Positions 36,547 through 45,581 of a stretch of DNA of 59,885 bases are shown here, in pieces (position 1 is the stretch's first letter; every line of letters begins with the position of its first letter). The stretch is from contig JAGNZZ010000013.1 of NCBI GenBank assembly GCA_017984135.1, positions 1-59,885 on the forward strand, written 5' to 3'. The notes beneath the pieces were generated by a model. That model did not search any database. It was given only the letters and a program-made list of their open reading frames with translations, and had not been told where the DNA came from. Source of the DNA: Chitinophagales bacterium. Lineage in GTDB: Bacteria > Bacteroidota > Bacteroidia > Chitinophagales > JADIYW01. Position numbers and translations under genes: made by a program.

Positions 36547-37551
36547 TTATAAATCTACACTGGTAAAAGGCAACATAATATAAGCTGGTATTCCTTCTTC
36601 TTTAAATTCCTTTAGTTCTTTTTCTAACTTAGATGTTCTAAATTGTTGGATGGATTTATCATTGCTTCTGAAAAAATTATTCCAATGGTTGAGCAATAAA
36701 ATGTGTGCTTTTGTGCTGGATAATGATTTTTTTAAGCTTTGTGCATTTAGCTTCTTATTCCAAAATGTACTCGATAAAATATCACACGTTCTAACACTGC
36801 AAATTGAATCTATTTTTTTATAATCAACATCATCAATTGTGCCACTTAGTAATGCCATTCTAAATATGGTTGAATCATTTTTTAATACATCTATCAAAAA
36901 AGAATAATTGCTATGTCCTAATTTCCATTGCCATAAATAATTTGGAATTTTATCTAAAGCTTGTTTGTAAATGCCATTAAATAAAATGGTTTTTCCGAAA
37001 TGTGGATTGTGCTTGCATAAAATGGGAAACACTCTAAAAATACTATCTGCTGAGTATATCCAATTTTGTTTTTCAGTATTTTTTAATGCGATTTTAGAAG
37101 TATTGTTTTTTAATTCTTGTTCTAGTTGAAAAATGGTACTTTGGTCGGCTATTACAGTTGTTTGCGGCTGTAGTATTTGATTGAGGTCAAAACAATGATC
37201 GTAATGGCCATGTGAAATAGTAGTCATGGAAACATGTTTGTACAAGGAATCATTCAAATACGATTTAATGGATTGTTGTTTCATGTTGCCCAATGCTGTA
37301 CTTATTAAAGATGGATTGCTAAAAAATGCATCGCTTATAAATTGCTTTCCTTCATAATTAATAATAAAACAGGAAGTGCCTAAAAAGGTAAGTCGCACAT
37401 TATTTTTTTTGGCAGATGGTAGGAGATAGGTTTTGCATTTTTCTACATCTATATTTTTTCCTATAAAACTGAATTTTACTATAACGATGAGTATAAGTAA
37501 TGTGCATAAAAACAACAAGGCTTTTACTATAAATTTAATTCCATTTTTCAT
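36547..37551 (-). CDS. Membrane-anchored MBL-fold hydrolase (UlaG/NAPE-PLD-like)
   Basis: A 334-residue protein with one N-terminal membrane helix (residues 8-29), so the enzyme domain is probably periplasmic. Strands VRLTFLGTSCFIINYEGKQFISDAFF near residues 53-78 and the metal motif TISHGHYDHCFD near residues 110-121 (HxHxDH) identify the metallo-beta-lactamase fold. LLNHWNNF near residue 286 contributes a late His. It lacks a recognisable substrate-specific domain. It lies between proB and proA on the opposite strand, with 33 bases to the proB stop and 86 to the proA start. No role in proline synthesis is implied by the sequence. Confidence 0.83.
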   Translation of the reverse strand: MKNGIKFIVKALLFLCTLLILIVIVKFSFIGKNIDVEKCKTYLLPSAKKNNVRLTFLGTSCFIINYEGKQFISDAFFSNPSLISTALGNMKQQSIKSYLNDSLYKHVSMTTISHGHYDHCFDLNQILQPQTTVIADQSTIFQLEQELKNNTSKIALKNTEKQNWIYSADSIFRVFPILCKHNPHFGKTILFNGIYKQALDKIPNYLWQWKLGHSNYSFLIDVLKNDSTIFRMALLSGTIDDVDYKKIDSICSVRTCDILSSTFWNKKLNAQSLKKSLSSTKAHILLLNHWNNFFRSNDKSIQQFRTSKLEKELKEFKEEGIPAYIMLPFTSVDL

Positions 37552-37637
37552 TTGCTTAAAATTACATATTCTTAATTTAATATCGAACCATTCTATTTGT
37601 ACAAAATTCTAAATATTTTTAATCAACAATAAAAAAC

Positions 37638-38885
37638 ATGGATTCAATTATAGATATATTAAAACGAGTAAGTAAAGCAAGTGTTTCTGTAAAAAATAGT
37701 ACTAAAGAAATTAGACAAAAAACATTGTTGTCTTTAGCAGAACTATTGCGCCAAAATACCGAAAAAATTATTGCCGCCAACCAATTGGATTTAGATAAAA
37801 TGGATGATAGTAATCCTAAAAAAGATAGATTACTACTGAATGAAAGCAGAATTAATGATTTAGCGAATAGTTTGCATGATGTAGTAAAATTAGAAATTCC
37901 TACTGGAAAAATATTGTCGTCGGTTACCATGCATAATAATTTAAACATTCAAAAAGTAACCGTTCCTATTGGTGTGGTGGGCGTGATTTATGAAGCTCGA
38001 CCTAATGTGACGATTGATGTGGCGGCATTGTGTTTGTTTGCAGGCAATGCGGTAGTTTTGCGTGGTGGAAGTGATGCTGAACATACCAATGAAATTTTAG
38101 TGTCAATCATTCATGAAGCATTATTAAAAAATGAGCTGGATGAAGATGTCGTGCAGTTGTTACCTGTAGATAGAAAATACGTGAAAGAACTATTGGAAGC
38201 AGTAAAATATGTGGACATTATTATTCCTCGTGGCTCACAGCAACTGATAGATTTTGTTCGTGAACATTCGAAAGTGCCTACTATTGAAACTGGTGCAGGT
38301 GTTTGCCATACATATATTGAAATTTCAGCAAATTTAGAGATGGCTGCAAAAATTGTGATTAACGCTAAAACGCAACGACCATCTGTATGCAATGCTTTGG
38401 ATACTATCATTGTAGATAAAAAGATTGCAGCTACTTTTTTGCCTAAACTTATTAAAGGATTCTTAGAATTTGATGTGGAAATTTTTGCAGATTATGAAGC
38501 ATACAAAATTTTAGAATCGCATCAGTATAAAAATTTAAAACGAGCCATTGATGATAATTTTGGAATGGAATATTTAAGTCAAAAGTGCTCCATAAAAACA
38601 GTTGAAAATATAGAAGAAGCTATTGAGCATATTCAACAATATTCATCCAAACATAGCGAAGCAATTGTAACTATGGATGCTAGTTTAGCCGAACAATTTT
38701 TAAATGAAATTGATGCTGCTGCGGTTTACGTGAATGCCAGCACGCGCTTTACGGATGGTGGTTGTTTTGGCTTAGGCGCAGAGATTGGAATTTCAACTCA
38801 AAAATTACATGCTCGTGGTCCTTTTGCCTTGGAAAAATTAACCACCGAAAAATGGCTGGTTCGTGGCAGCGGTCAAATTCGATGA
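37638..38885 (+). CDS. proA: Glutamate-5-semialdehyde dehydrogenase
   Basis: A 415-residue aldehyde-dehydrogenase-fold enzyme that reduces gamma-glutamyl phosphate to glutamate semialdehyde with NADPH. Family motifs: VPIGVVGVIYEARPNVTIDVAALCLFAGNAVVLRGG-type segment near residues 103-138, IIPRGS near residue 196, ETGAGVCHTYI near residues 217-227, and the catalytic cysteine in RPSVCNALDTIIV near residues 247-259. The end FTDGGCFGLGAEIGIST near residue 371 is typical. All intact. TATTTTTA, one base off the -7 consensus, precedes it, so it has its own promoter. Confidence 0.96.
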   Translation: MDSIIDILKRVSKASVSVKNSTKEIRQKTLLSLAELLRQNTEKIIAANQLDLDKMDDSNPKKDRLLLNESRINDLANSLHDVVKLEIPTGKILSSVTMHNNLNIQKVTVPIGVVGVIYEARPNVTIDVAALCLFAGNAVVLRGGSDAEHTNEILVSIIHEALLKNELDEDVVQLLPVDRKYVKELLEAVKYVDIIIPRGSQQLIDFVREHSKVPTIETGAGVCHTYIEISANLEMAAKIVINAKTQRPSVCNALDTIIVDKKIAATFLPKLIKGFLEFDVEIFADYEAYKILESHQYKNLKRAIDDNFGMEYLSQKCSIKTVENIEEAIEHIQQYSSKHSEAIVTMDASLAEQFLNEIDAAAVYVNASTRFTDGGCFGLGAEIGISTQKLHARGPFALEKLTTEKWLVRGSGQIR

Positions 38886-39001
38886 TGAGTGATTGGTGAA
38901 TAATGTTTGGTCGTTGCGTAATTCCTTAGTGTGTATTATTCCATTTTTTAAAATCTGTACCAAAGCACAAATTTTAAAACCATATTTTTAGATTAATAAA
39001 A

Positions 39002-39877
39002 TTACAATTCATAGATACACAACGCATCATAATGACTATCTGTCTGTTCTAATTCAGTTATTTTTATTTTTTCAATGCCATTAATTCTATACAATGTATA
39101 TCCAAATTCATTTTGTAATTTAGATATTATTTTTTTCTCTGAAGATTGATGTTGTAATAAATTTTGATTGTCGATTTCAATTACTATAATTGGTTTCATT
39201 TTTTGTATCGTATGGTGGCCTCCATTCAAAACGAAATTTTCAAATCCTTCTACATCAATTTTAATAAAATCAATATTACTGATTTTATTGTCAGTAACAA
39301 ATTGATCTATTGTTGTAGAATGCACGATGGATGATGTTTTTGATTTTTCTTTATATAAAGAAATACCTGAGCTGTTATTGTTATTTGGAATTTCAAAATA
39401 TAATGTTTCTTCTTTATCAGATAGTGCCAAATTATGTATAAATATATTTTGAAAGTTGTTTAGTGCTACATTTGATTTTAAACGTTGAAATAAATAGGGT
39501 ACTGGTTCAAAACTATGTATTATTCCTTTGTTGGCTAATTGTGCAAAGTTTAAAGTGGTTTCGCCAATATTTGCACCAATATCTAAACATACATAATTTT
39601 CTTTTATCAAACTATATAACATTCTTCTATCACAATCTAACGTATCATTAATACCAAAAAAGATAGCATGTTCCATGTAATCGCTTATGTCTAATCTATA
39701 ATTAATCCCATTTCTATTGCAGTTTCGAATGCTTCCTTTCGGATATAATCCAATATCTGCAATTAATTTCTTGGAAATCGTACTTCCATTAATAATTTTT
39801 TCTGCTAATTTTTTTTCTACAGATGGTATTTGGCTAATACGTCTAAATATATTCAAGAATTTTGTTTTATAATTCAT
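39002..39877 (-). CDS. FkbM family methyltransferase
   Basis: A 291-residue SAM-dependent methyltransferase of the FkbM type, commonly methylating sugars or polyketides. The SAM loop VCLDIGANIGETTLNFA is near residues 96-112. EPVPYLFQRLKSNVALNNFQN is near residue 123, and IDFIKIDVEGFENFVLNGG near residues 201-219 gives the DVEG motif. Length fits. It stands alone; no sugar-biosynthesis gene is adjacent, although glycan genes are common elsewhere in the window. Methylation of a surface glycan is therefore only a possibility. Confidence 0.87.
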   Translation of the reverse strand: MNYKTKFLNIFRRISQIPSVEKKLAEKIINGSTISKKLIADIGLYPKGSIRNCNRNGINYRLDISDYMEHAIFFGINDTLDCDRRMLYSLIKENYVCLDIGANIGETTLNFAQLANKGIIHSFEPVPYLFQRLKSNVALNNFQNIFIHNLALSDKEETLYFEIPNNNNSSGISLYKEKSKTSSIVHSTTIDQFVTDNKISNIDFIKIDVEGFENFVLNGGHHTIQKMKPIIVIEIDNQNLLQHQSSEKKIISKLQNEFGYTLYRINGIEKIKITELEQTDSHYDALCIYEL

Positions 39878-40083
39878 ACATAAATTTACATTTTTCTAAA
39901 CAATATAAAAACGCATAAATATTGACATCTGTTTTAATCCCGCTGAATTTAAATGATAAGTGCAACGCTGATAAAAAAGAGTATAAATCAATTAAATAAT
40001 CAATACGGTAAAGTGTCATTTTTAAAGCGACGCATAATAATTGTCAACAGTATATTGCTTTGGTAAGAAAGTTGGGTATTAAT

Positions 40084-40737
40084 TTACATTCTCAAATCTT
40101 CCACATGCACTTCCGGATGTTTACTGGTGTCAAATTTGAAGAAATTATCCTCTAATCCAGCTTTGGAATTAAACAGCGTAACCGTGTAAGTATAGGTGCT
40201 TCCATTCTTGTCGAATACCTTCATTTGTTTAATAAATTTAGCATTTTTGTTTATCCAAATGCGCACTTTAAAAAATGGTTTGTTCTTATCTTTTGGCATT
40301 AAATCTATAATAGTGCATTCCGTTTTATCAATATTATCTTCACCATTTAAAATGTAGTTGAAATCATTTTGATAAATGGTGAACATGTTAGAAGGCGTAA
40401 TGTCTTCTTTGTTGGGTTCGTAATCGTTAATTTGTACTTCTTTTATGTCTTTTAAATAAGTCCATACGCTTTTTTTGTCGCAAATAATTTCTTGCTTACC
40501 CATGAGCAATTTATATTTTTCACCTTTTAAATAAACGGTACCTTTTTGGTTGCTTGATTTATTTTGTTGAGGATTGGTGCTGATTAGCGTAAAATTTGCT
40601 TCTACTGATTCGTAATTTTTATATGTTTTACTTACAGCATCCAGTAATACTTTTGCTTTTGGGTCGTTCAATTGCTTATCTGGATTATACCCAAAAAGAG
40701 AAAGAAGAAACGTGAAAATGGAAAAAAGTGTCAGCAT
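40084..40737 (-). CDS. lolA: LolA-like outer-membrane lipoprotein carrier
   Basis: A 217-residue periplasmic protein with a short signal peptide (MLTLFSIFTFLLSLFG). The LolA/LolB fold is suggested by LLDAVSKTYKNYESVEANFTLI near residues 31-52, GTVYLKGEKYKLLMGKQEIICDKKSVWTY-type strands near residues 66-95, and the C-terminal ITPSNMF and VRIWINKNAKFIKQMKV strands. It should carry lipoproteins across the periplasm. Sequence divergence from proteobacterial LolA is usual in this phylum. It follows ftsK in the same direction, 71 bases away, a pairing found in other Bacteroidota. Confidence 0.85.
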   Translation of the reverse strand: MLTLFSIFTFLLSLFGYNPDKQLNDPKAKVLLDAVSKTYKNYESVEANFTLISTNPQQNKSSNQKGTVYLKGEKYKLLMGKQEIICDKKSVWTYLKDIKEVQINDYEPNKEDITPSNMFTIYQNDFNYILNGEDNIDKTECTIIDLMPKDKNKPFFKVRIWINKNAKFIKQMKVFDKNGSTYTYTVTLFNSKAGLEDNFFKFDTSKHPEVHVEDLRM

Positions 40738-40808
40738 TTTTAGATAAAAATTTCAGTTTTTAAAAGTAATAAATTATTAGAATTAAAGGAAATAAGTGTT
40801 TATCAACT

Positions 40809-43391
40809 TTATTCGCCGAACTCCTGCAAAATTCGTTCCAATTCTTCTTCGGTTTTCACATACACTTCTCTTGCTTTGCTGCCTACGTTGGGACCAACAA
40901 TTCCAACTGCTTCTAATTGGTCCATTAATCTTCCCGAACGAGCATAACCTAAGGCTAATTTTCGTTGGATGAGTGAAGTGGAACCAATTTGATTTCGAAC
41001 AATTAGTTTGGCAGCTTCGGTGAATAATTCATCGCGATCGTTGTAATTAAATTCACGCTGACCTTTATCTGCTTCTTTTGGGTCAATATATTCTGGTAAT
41101 TCGTAAGGCGTAGGAAAGCCTTTTTGGTTTCCAATAAATTTAGCAATATGTTCCACTTCTGGAGTATCCACAAACGGACATTGCAAACGTGTAAGTTCGC
41201 CACTTTGTGAAAGTAACATATCACCACGACCAATGAGTTGGTCAGCACCACCAGCATCTAAAATAGTACGTGAATCAACTTTCGCTGTCACTTTAAAGGC
41301 AATTCTTCCAGGGAAATTGGCTTTAATAATACCTGTAATGATATTTACGGATGGACGTTGAGTAGCAATTACTAAATGGATACCAATGGCACGTGCTAAT
41401 TGTGCCAATCGTGCAATAGGTGCTTCCACTTCTTTTCCGGCAGTCATCATTAAGTCGGCAAATTCATCTACTACCAACACAATGTAAGGTAAATAGCGAT
41501 GACCATTATTGGGATTCAATTGTCGGGTGATGAATTTTTGATTGTATTCTTTTATTTGTCGAACTTGTGCCACTTTTAGTAATTCATAACGTGCATCCAT
41601 CTCAATACATAATGCATTCAATGTATAAATTACTTTTTTATTATCCGTAATGATGGCATCTTCTTCATCCGGTAATTTGGCTAAGTAATGATTCTCAATT
41701 AATTTATATAAATTTAGTTCTACTTTTTTGGGATCCACCAACACAAACTTTAATTCAGCAGGATGTTTTTTGTATAATAGTGAAACTAAAATGGCATTTA
41801 AGCCAACCGATTTACCTTGTCCAGTGGCACCTGCCATTAATAAATGTGGCATCTTCGCCAAGTCCACCACAAAATCTTCATTAGAAATAGATTTACCCAA
41901 TGCAATAGGCAAATCCATGTCGGCATTTCTAAATTTTTCTCCAGCTAATAAAGAACGCATCGATACAATGCTTTTCTTCACATTGGGAACTTCAATGCCA
42001 ATTGTACCTCGTCCGGGAATGGGTGCAATAATACGAATGCCTAATGCAGATAAGCTTAATGCAATATCGTCTTCTAAGTTTTTAATTTTTGAAATACGAA
42101 TACCTTTATCAGGAACAATTTCGTATAAGGTTACTGTTGGCCCTACAGTCGCTTTTATTTTTTCAATACCAATATTATAATGTGATAAAGTTTGTACAAT
42201 TTGATTTTTATTGGCTTCTAATTCTTCTTTGTTGATTTCAATTTGGCCACTTCCATGTTCTTCTAACAAATCTAAAGTGGGAAATTTATATTTAGATAGT
42301 TCTAGTTTAGGATCAAATTGAGTATCTACGCCAAAATGTTCTTTCTCCGGAAAGGCAGTATCAATCTCCTCTTTTGTGGATTCATCCACTGTGCCGAAGG
42401 CTTGGATTTCTTCTATTTCAAAATCTGGCTCTAAAGAGAATTTTTCTTTCTTTGATTTTTCAAGTGGTGTAGGTTTTACTATTTCTAATTCATCAGTTTC
42501 CTTTTCAATTAATTCCATTTTTAAGCCATTGTCATGCTCCTTTTCATCGTCAAGGATATTTTCACTTGTACTTTCAATTTCATTTAGAATTTCAAAAGTA
42601 TTATCCTGTTGGTGTGGAATTGGAATTTCTTTTTCTTCTGGTATAATGCTTTCCATTTCATACCCATCTTCTTGTTTTAATTCTTCTTCTTTGTAAAACT
42701 CGTCAATGTCATTATGGTTGTTTTCTTTTTCTATAGAAAATTGTTTTCTACGCTCGCTCCATGCTTGTTTCCAATCGGCTATTCTTTTATAAGTATCTTT
42801 GATATTAAATCCTAGAATCGTAAATGCAATAACGCCTAATAAAATGCCCAACCCTAAACTACCTAATAAAGTGGAGAGCCAATCAAAATTATTTTTACCC
42901 AAACCACCACCAAAAGGGAATCTTGATGCGTTAAATATAAAGGAAGACAAGGTGGCAATAAATACTATCCATAAAATAGAATTGATAAATACTTTGGTGA
43001 GCTTAAATATTTTTTCATTAAAAACAAGATTAACTCCAAAAGTAAACAATAAATAAGGTACAATAAAAGCTGCAACACCAAATAGATTATAGATAAAGAT
43101 ATGTGCAAAATAGGCACCCATTCTTCCCATACTATTCTCTACTATCGCTTCCTTACTGAAAATTATTTTCCATGAAAAATTAAAGATTTTATCTTGATCA
43201 TTTTTCCAAGTAAACAGATAAGAAAAAAAGGAGATAAATAAAAATAAGGATAAAAAAAGCAAGAACAACCCCAACCCTTTTTTTAGATTATTTTCATCAA
43301 TAAAAGGTGCGGTAGAAATTTCTTCCACCGGTTCTTCAGCCAAAACTTTCTTGGTTCTTTTTTGTTTTTCTTTAACTACATCTTCTGCCAT
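40809..43391 (-). CDS. ftsK: DNA translocase FtsK/SpoIIIE
   Basis: An 860-residue septal DNA pump that moves chromosome ends out of the division plane. Four to five membrane helices lie in residues 40-205. An acidic linker follows to about residue 360, then the motor: YNIGIEKIKATVGPTVTLYE near residue 405, Walker A MAGATGQGKSVGL near residue 520, the LVVDEFADLM Walker B near residue 640, and QRPSVNIITG-type sensor. The C-terminal gamma winged helix includes STSLIQRKLALGYARSGRLMDQLE near residues 800-825, the KOPS-recognition domain. The in-frame TTG at 43400 lies inside the promoter element TATCTTTG, so the ATG at 43391 is the start. Confidence 0.96.
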   Translation of the reverse strand: MAEDVVKEKQKRTKKVLAEEPVEEISTAPFIDENNLKKGLGLFLLFLSLFLFISFFSYLFTWKNDQDKIFNFSWKIIFSKEAIVENSMGRMGAYFAHIFIYNLFGVAAFIVPYLLFTFGVNLVFNEKIFKLTKVFINSILWIVFIATLSSFIFNASRFPFGGGLGKNNFDWLSTLLGSLGLGILLGVIAFTILGFNIKDTYKRIADWKQAWSERRKQFSIEKENNHNDIDEFYKEEELKQEDGYEMESIIPEEKEIPIPHQQDNTFEILNEIESTSENILDDEKEHDNGLKMELIEKETDELEIVKPTPLEKSKKEKFSLEPDFEIEEIQAFGTVDESTKEEIDTAFPEKEHFGVDTQFDPKLELSKYKFPTLDLLEEHGSGQIEINKEELEANKNQIVQTLSHYNIGIEKIKATVGPTVTLYEIVPDKGIRISKIKNLEDDIALSLSALGIRIIAPIPGRGTIGIEVPNVKKSIVSMRSLLAGEKFRNADMDLPIALGKSISNEDFVVDLAKMPHLLMAGATGQGKSVGLNAILVSLLYKKHPAELKFVLVDPKKVELNLYKLIENHYLAKLPDEEDAIITDNKKVIYTLNALCIEMDARYELLKVAQVRQIKEYNQKFITRQLNPNNGHRYLPYIVLVVDEFADLMMTAGKEVEAPIARLAQLARAIGIHLVIATQRPSVNIITGIIKANFPGRIAFKVTAKVDSRTILDAGGADQLIGRGDMLLSQSGELTRLQCPFVDTPEVEHIAKFIGNQKGFPTPYELPEYIDPKEADKGQREFNYNDRDELFTEAAKLIVRNQIGSTSLIQRKLALGYARSGRLMDQLEAVGIVGPNVGSKAREVYVKTEEELERILQEFGE

Positions 43392-43397
43392 AACTTT

Positions 43398-43405
43398 CAA
43401 AGATA
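43398..43405 (-). promoter_or_regulatory. Bacteroidota -7 element TATCTTTG before ftsK
   Basis: An exact TAnnTTTG ends six bases before the ftsK ATG and contains the in-frame TTG at 43400. A nearly leaderless transcript is predicted. Confidence 0.65.
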
Positions 43406-43579
43406 ATTGTTGTGTTGATTTTTAATCTAAATGAAAATGCACACATGGTGATAACTTAGATTCGACATCTTTTTTATATAATGGGTGTTATACTATTCTT
43501 AAACAAATAGGATTTGTGGGCTTAATCTTTCCGATTTAAGTGCATTTTTCGTATCATTGAACCATAAAAAATAGTTAAA

Positions 43580-44755
43580 ATGAAAGAAGTATTTATTGTT
43601 TCGATGGCGCGCACCCCAATTGGTTCTTTAAGTGGTGTTTTGGCTGGTGTAAATGTTTTGGAATTAGGAAAAACTGCAGTAAAAGCAGCGATGGATAGAG
43701 CTGGCATAAACGGTGATCAGGTGGATGAGGTTTATTTGGGAAATGTATTACAAGCCAACGTTGGGCAGGCACCGGCGCAACAAGTTTCGATTGCCGCTGG
43801 CATCAACACAAAAACGCCTTGTACCACCATTAATAAAGTATGCGCATCAGGAATGAAAGCCATTATGTTAGGTGCTCAATCCATTTTATTAGGAGATAAT
43901 GATGTTGTAGTAGTAGGTGGTATGGAAAGCATGAGCAATGCGCCACATTATTTACCTAGTGGACGAACGGGAATTCGTTATGGAAATGGGGAAATATTAG
44001 ATGCTATTTCTCGCGATGGATTACAAGACCCTTATAAAAAATATATGATGGGTAATGCTGGCGAAGTTTGTGCTAAACATTATTCATTTTCACGTGAGGA
44101 TCAAGATGCGTATGCCATTGATTCCTATAAAAGAGCACAAGATGCGTATGCCAATGGATATTTTAAAGAGGAAATCGTGCCAGTAGTGATTGCTGCTCGA
44201 AAAGGAGATATTACTATTAGCGAAGATGAAGAGTATAAAAAATTTGATGAAAGCAAAGTGGGTGCTTTGAAACCGGCTTTTGAAAAAGAAGGAACTATTA
44301 CGGCTATCAATGCTTCTAAAATTAATGATGGTGCAAGTGCAATGGTATTAATGAGTGGTGAGAAAGTTAAAGAATTAGGCGTTCAACCATTAGCGAAGAT
44401 TGTATCTTTTGCAGATGCTTCTCAGGATCCAGAATGGTTTACCACCACACCTTCTAAAGCCATTCCTAGAGCTTTACAAAAAGCCAACTTAAGCTTGGAA
44501 CAAGTGGATTTTTTTGAAATTAACGAAGCCTTTTCTGTTGTAGCATTGGCCAATATGAAAGAAATGAATATTGCACACGAAAAAATAAATGTATTTGGTG
44601 GCGCAGTGGCATTAGGGCATCCAATTGGCAGTTCCGGTTGCAGAATTGTGGCTACATTAATTTCTGTTTTAAAACATAAAAATGGAAAAATTGGTGCTGC
44701 CGGCATTTGTAATGGCGGTGGTGGTGCAAGTGCCATCGTTGTGGAAAAAGTGTGA
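43580..44755 (+). CDS. Acetyl-CoA C-acetyltransferase (thiolase)
   Basis: A 391-residue thiolase condensing or cleaving acyl-CoA units in the cytoplasm. The nucleophilic cysteine is C88 in INKVCASGMKAI. The C-terminal catalytic residues are in EINEAFSVVALA near residue 314 and GGAVALGHPIGSSGCRI near residue 340, with the second cysteine in AAGICNGGGGAS near residue 377. Length and motifs fit degradative or biosynthetic acetoacetyl-CoA thiolase (AtoB/PhaA type). No other beta-oxidation or polyhydroxyalkanoate gene is adjacent, so the pathway is undecided. It is divergent from ftsK. Confidence 0.95.
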   Translation: MKEVFIVSMARTPIGSLSGVLAGVNVLELGKTAVKAAMDRAGINGDQVDEVYLGNVLQANVGQAPAQQVSIAAGINTKTPCTTINKVCASGMKAIMLGAQSILLGDNDVVVVGGMESMSNAPHYLPSGRTGIRYGNGEILDAISRDGLQDPYKKYMMGNAGEVCAKHYSFSREDQDAYAIDSYKRAQDAYANGYFKEEIVPVVIAARKGDITISEDEEYKKFDESKVGALKPAFEKEGTITAINASKINDGASAMVLMSGEKVKELGVQPLAKIVSFADASQDPEWFTTTPSKAIPRALQKANLSLEQVDFFEINEAFSVVALANMKEMNIAHEKINVFGGAVALGHPIGSSGCRIVATLISVLKHKNGKIGAAGICNGGGGASAIVVEKV

Positions 44756-44816
44756 GTAAATGAGTATTCGGTCATTTTTACTTAGTATTAGGGATATTTT
44801 ATCCATTTTTTAATAA

Positions 44817-44824
44817 TAAATTTG
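44817..44824 (+). promoter_or_regulatory. Bacteroidota -7 element TAAATTTG before a barrel protein
   Basis: An exact TAnnTTTG lies 19 bases before the ATG at 44844. It makes the barrel gene an independent transcription unit from the thiolase. Confidence 0.58.
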
Positions 44825-44843
44825 TCGCATAAAAATAACAAGT

Positions 44844-45527
44844 ATGAAAAATCTAATGAAATTTTTGACAATTGTAGGCGTAGTGTTTTACTCGACTACT
44901 ACGTTCGCGAACGAAATTGGGATGAATATCTCAAACATGGAAATGTATGCACCAACTGCAAAGGGTAAATCAAAATCATCCGGATCAAAAGCATTTGAAG
45001 GAAAAGGCTCTAAGCAAATATCTATTGGTTTAGGATTTTCTTCTTATTTAGGGTATTTTGATAAAAATGGGTATCAAGGTTACGTTGGTAGAAAAGGTGG
45101 TGCTTATTACTACGGTGGTTTCTTTTATTCTGGAACTTTATCTGTTCAAGCAGAGTTTGGTGTACATGATTATGTAGGCATAGGTATAGTAACAGGTATT
45201 GGTGGAAGTGGTAACAGACGATTTTATGGTAGCAGTGGTGGAACCATCTATATTCCTGTTGGAATTATTGCAAATTTCCACTTTATGCAATTAATTGGAG
45301 ATAAAAAAGGTGTTGCAGTTGCCGATAAATTAGACTTGTATGCAGGTTTAAATTTTGGTACAGGTTTAGCTGCACGTGTTGGTGGCGGTGGAAAAGCTGT
45401 AGGTGGTATGTTATTCGTAGGACCTCAATTTGGTGTTAAATACTTCTTTACTGACAAGATTGGGTTTTATGGTGAATTTGGTTATGGAAAAAGCATCTTC
45501 GAAGCAGGTGTTTCTATCAAGTTATAA
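44844..45527 (+). CDS. Glycine-rich outer-membrane beta-barrel protein, unnamed
   Basis: A 227-residue secreted protein with a signal peptide (cleavage near TFANE, residue 23). A short Lys/Ser/Gly linker precedes KQISIGLGFSSYLGYF. The rest is a series of amphipathic strands rich in Gly and aromatic residues (YYYGGFFYSGTLSVQAEFG; LDLYAGLNFGTGLAARVG; IGFYGEFGYGKSIFEAGVSIKL). The final strand closes the protein, as expected of a small 8-stranded barrel. It has its own promoter and terminator, which suggests regulated, possibly abundant expression. No function can be assigned. Confidence 0.78.
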   Translation: MKNLMKFLTIVGVVFYSTTTFANEIGMNISNMEMYAPTAKGKSKSSGSKAFEGKGSKQISIGLGFSSYLGYFDKNGYQGYVGRKGGAYYYGGFFYSGTLSVQAEFGVHDYVGIGIVTGIGGSGNRRFYGSSGGTIYIPVGIIANFHFMQLIGDKKGVAVADKLDLYAGLNFGTGLAARVGGGGKAVGGMLFVGPQFGVKYFFTDKIGFYGEFGYGKSIFEAGVSIKL

Positions 45528-45551
45528 TCCAACATTAACTGAATAAAAATT

Positions 45552-45581
45552 AGGTTGTCCATCATTGGGCAACCTTTTTTT
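45552..45581. terminator. Bidirectional Rho-independent terminator
   Basis: AGGTTGTCC (45552-45560) pairs with GGGCAACCT (45567-45575), with one G-T pair and an ATCATT loop, followed by seven T. On the other strand the hairpin follows the stop of the HEAT-repeat gene and is followed by AATTTTTATT. It can therefore end both convergent transcripts. Confidence 0.9.

Noticed and set aside
36547..37551. A proline-pathway role for the MBL protein
   Set aside because: It is on the opposite strand, has a membrane anchor and carries no feature linking it to glutamate or proline metabolism.
44756..44805. A terminator after the thiolase gene (GTAAATGA and TCATTTTTAC)
   Set aside because: The arms match imperfectly and no T-run follows directly. 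The evidence is too weak to list.
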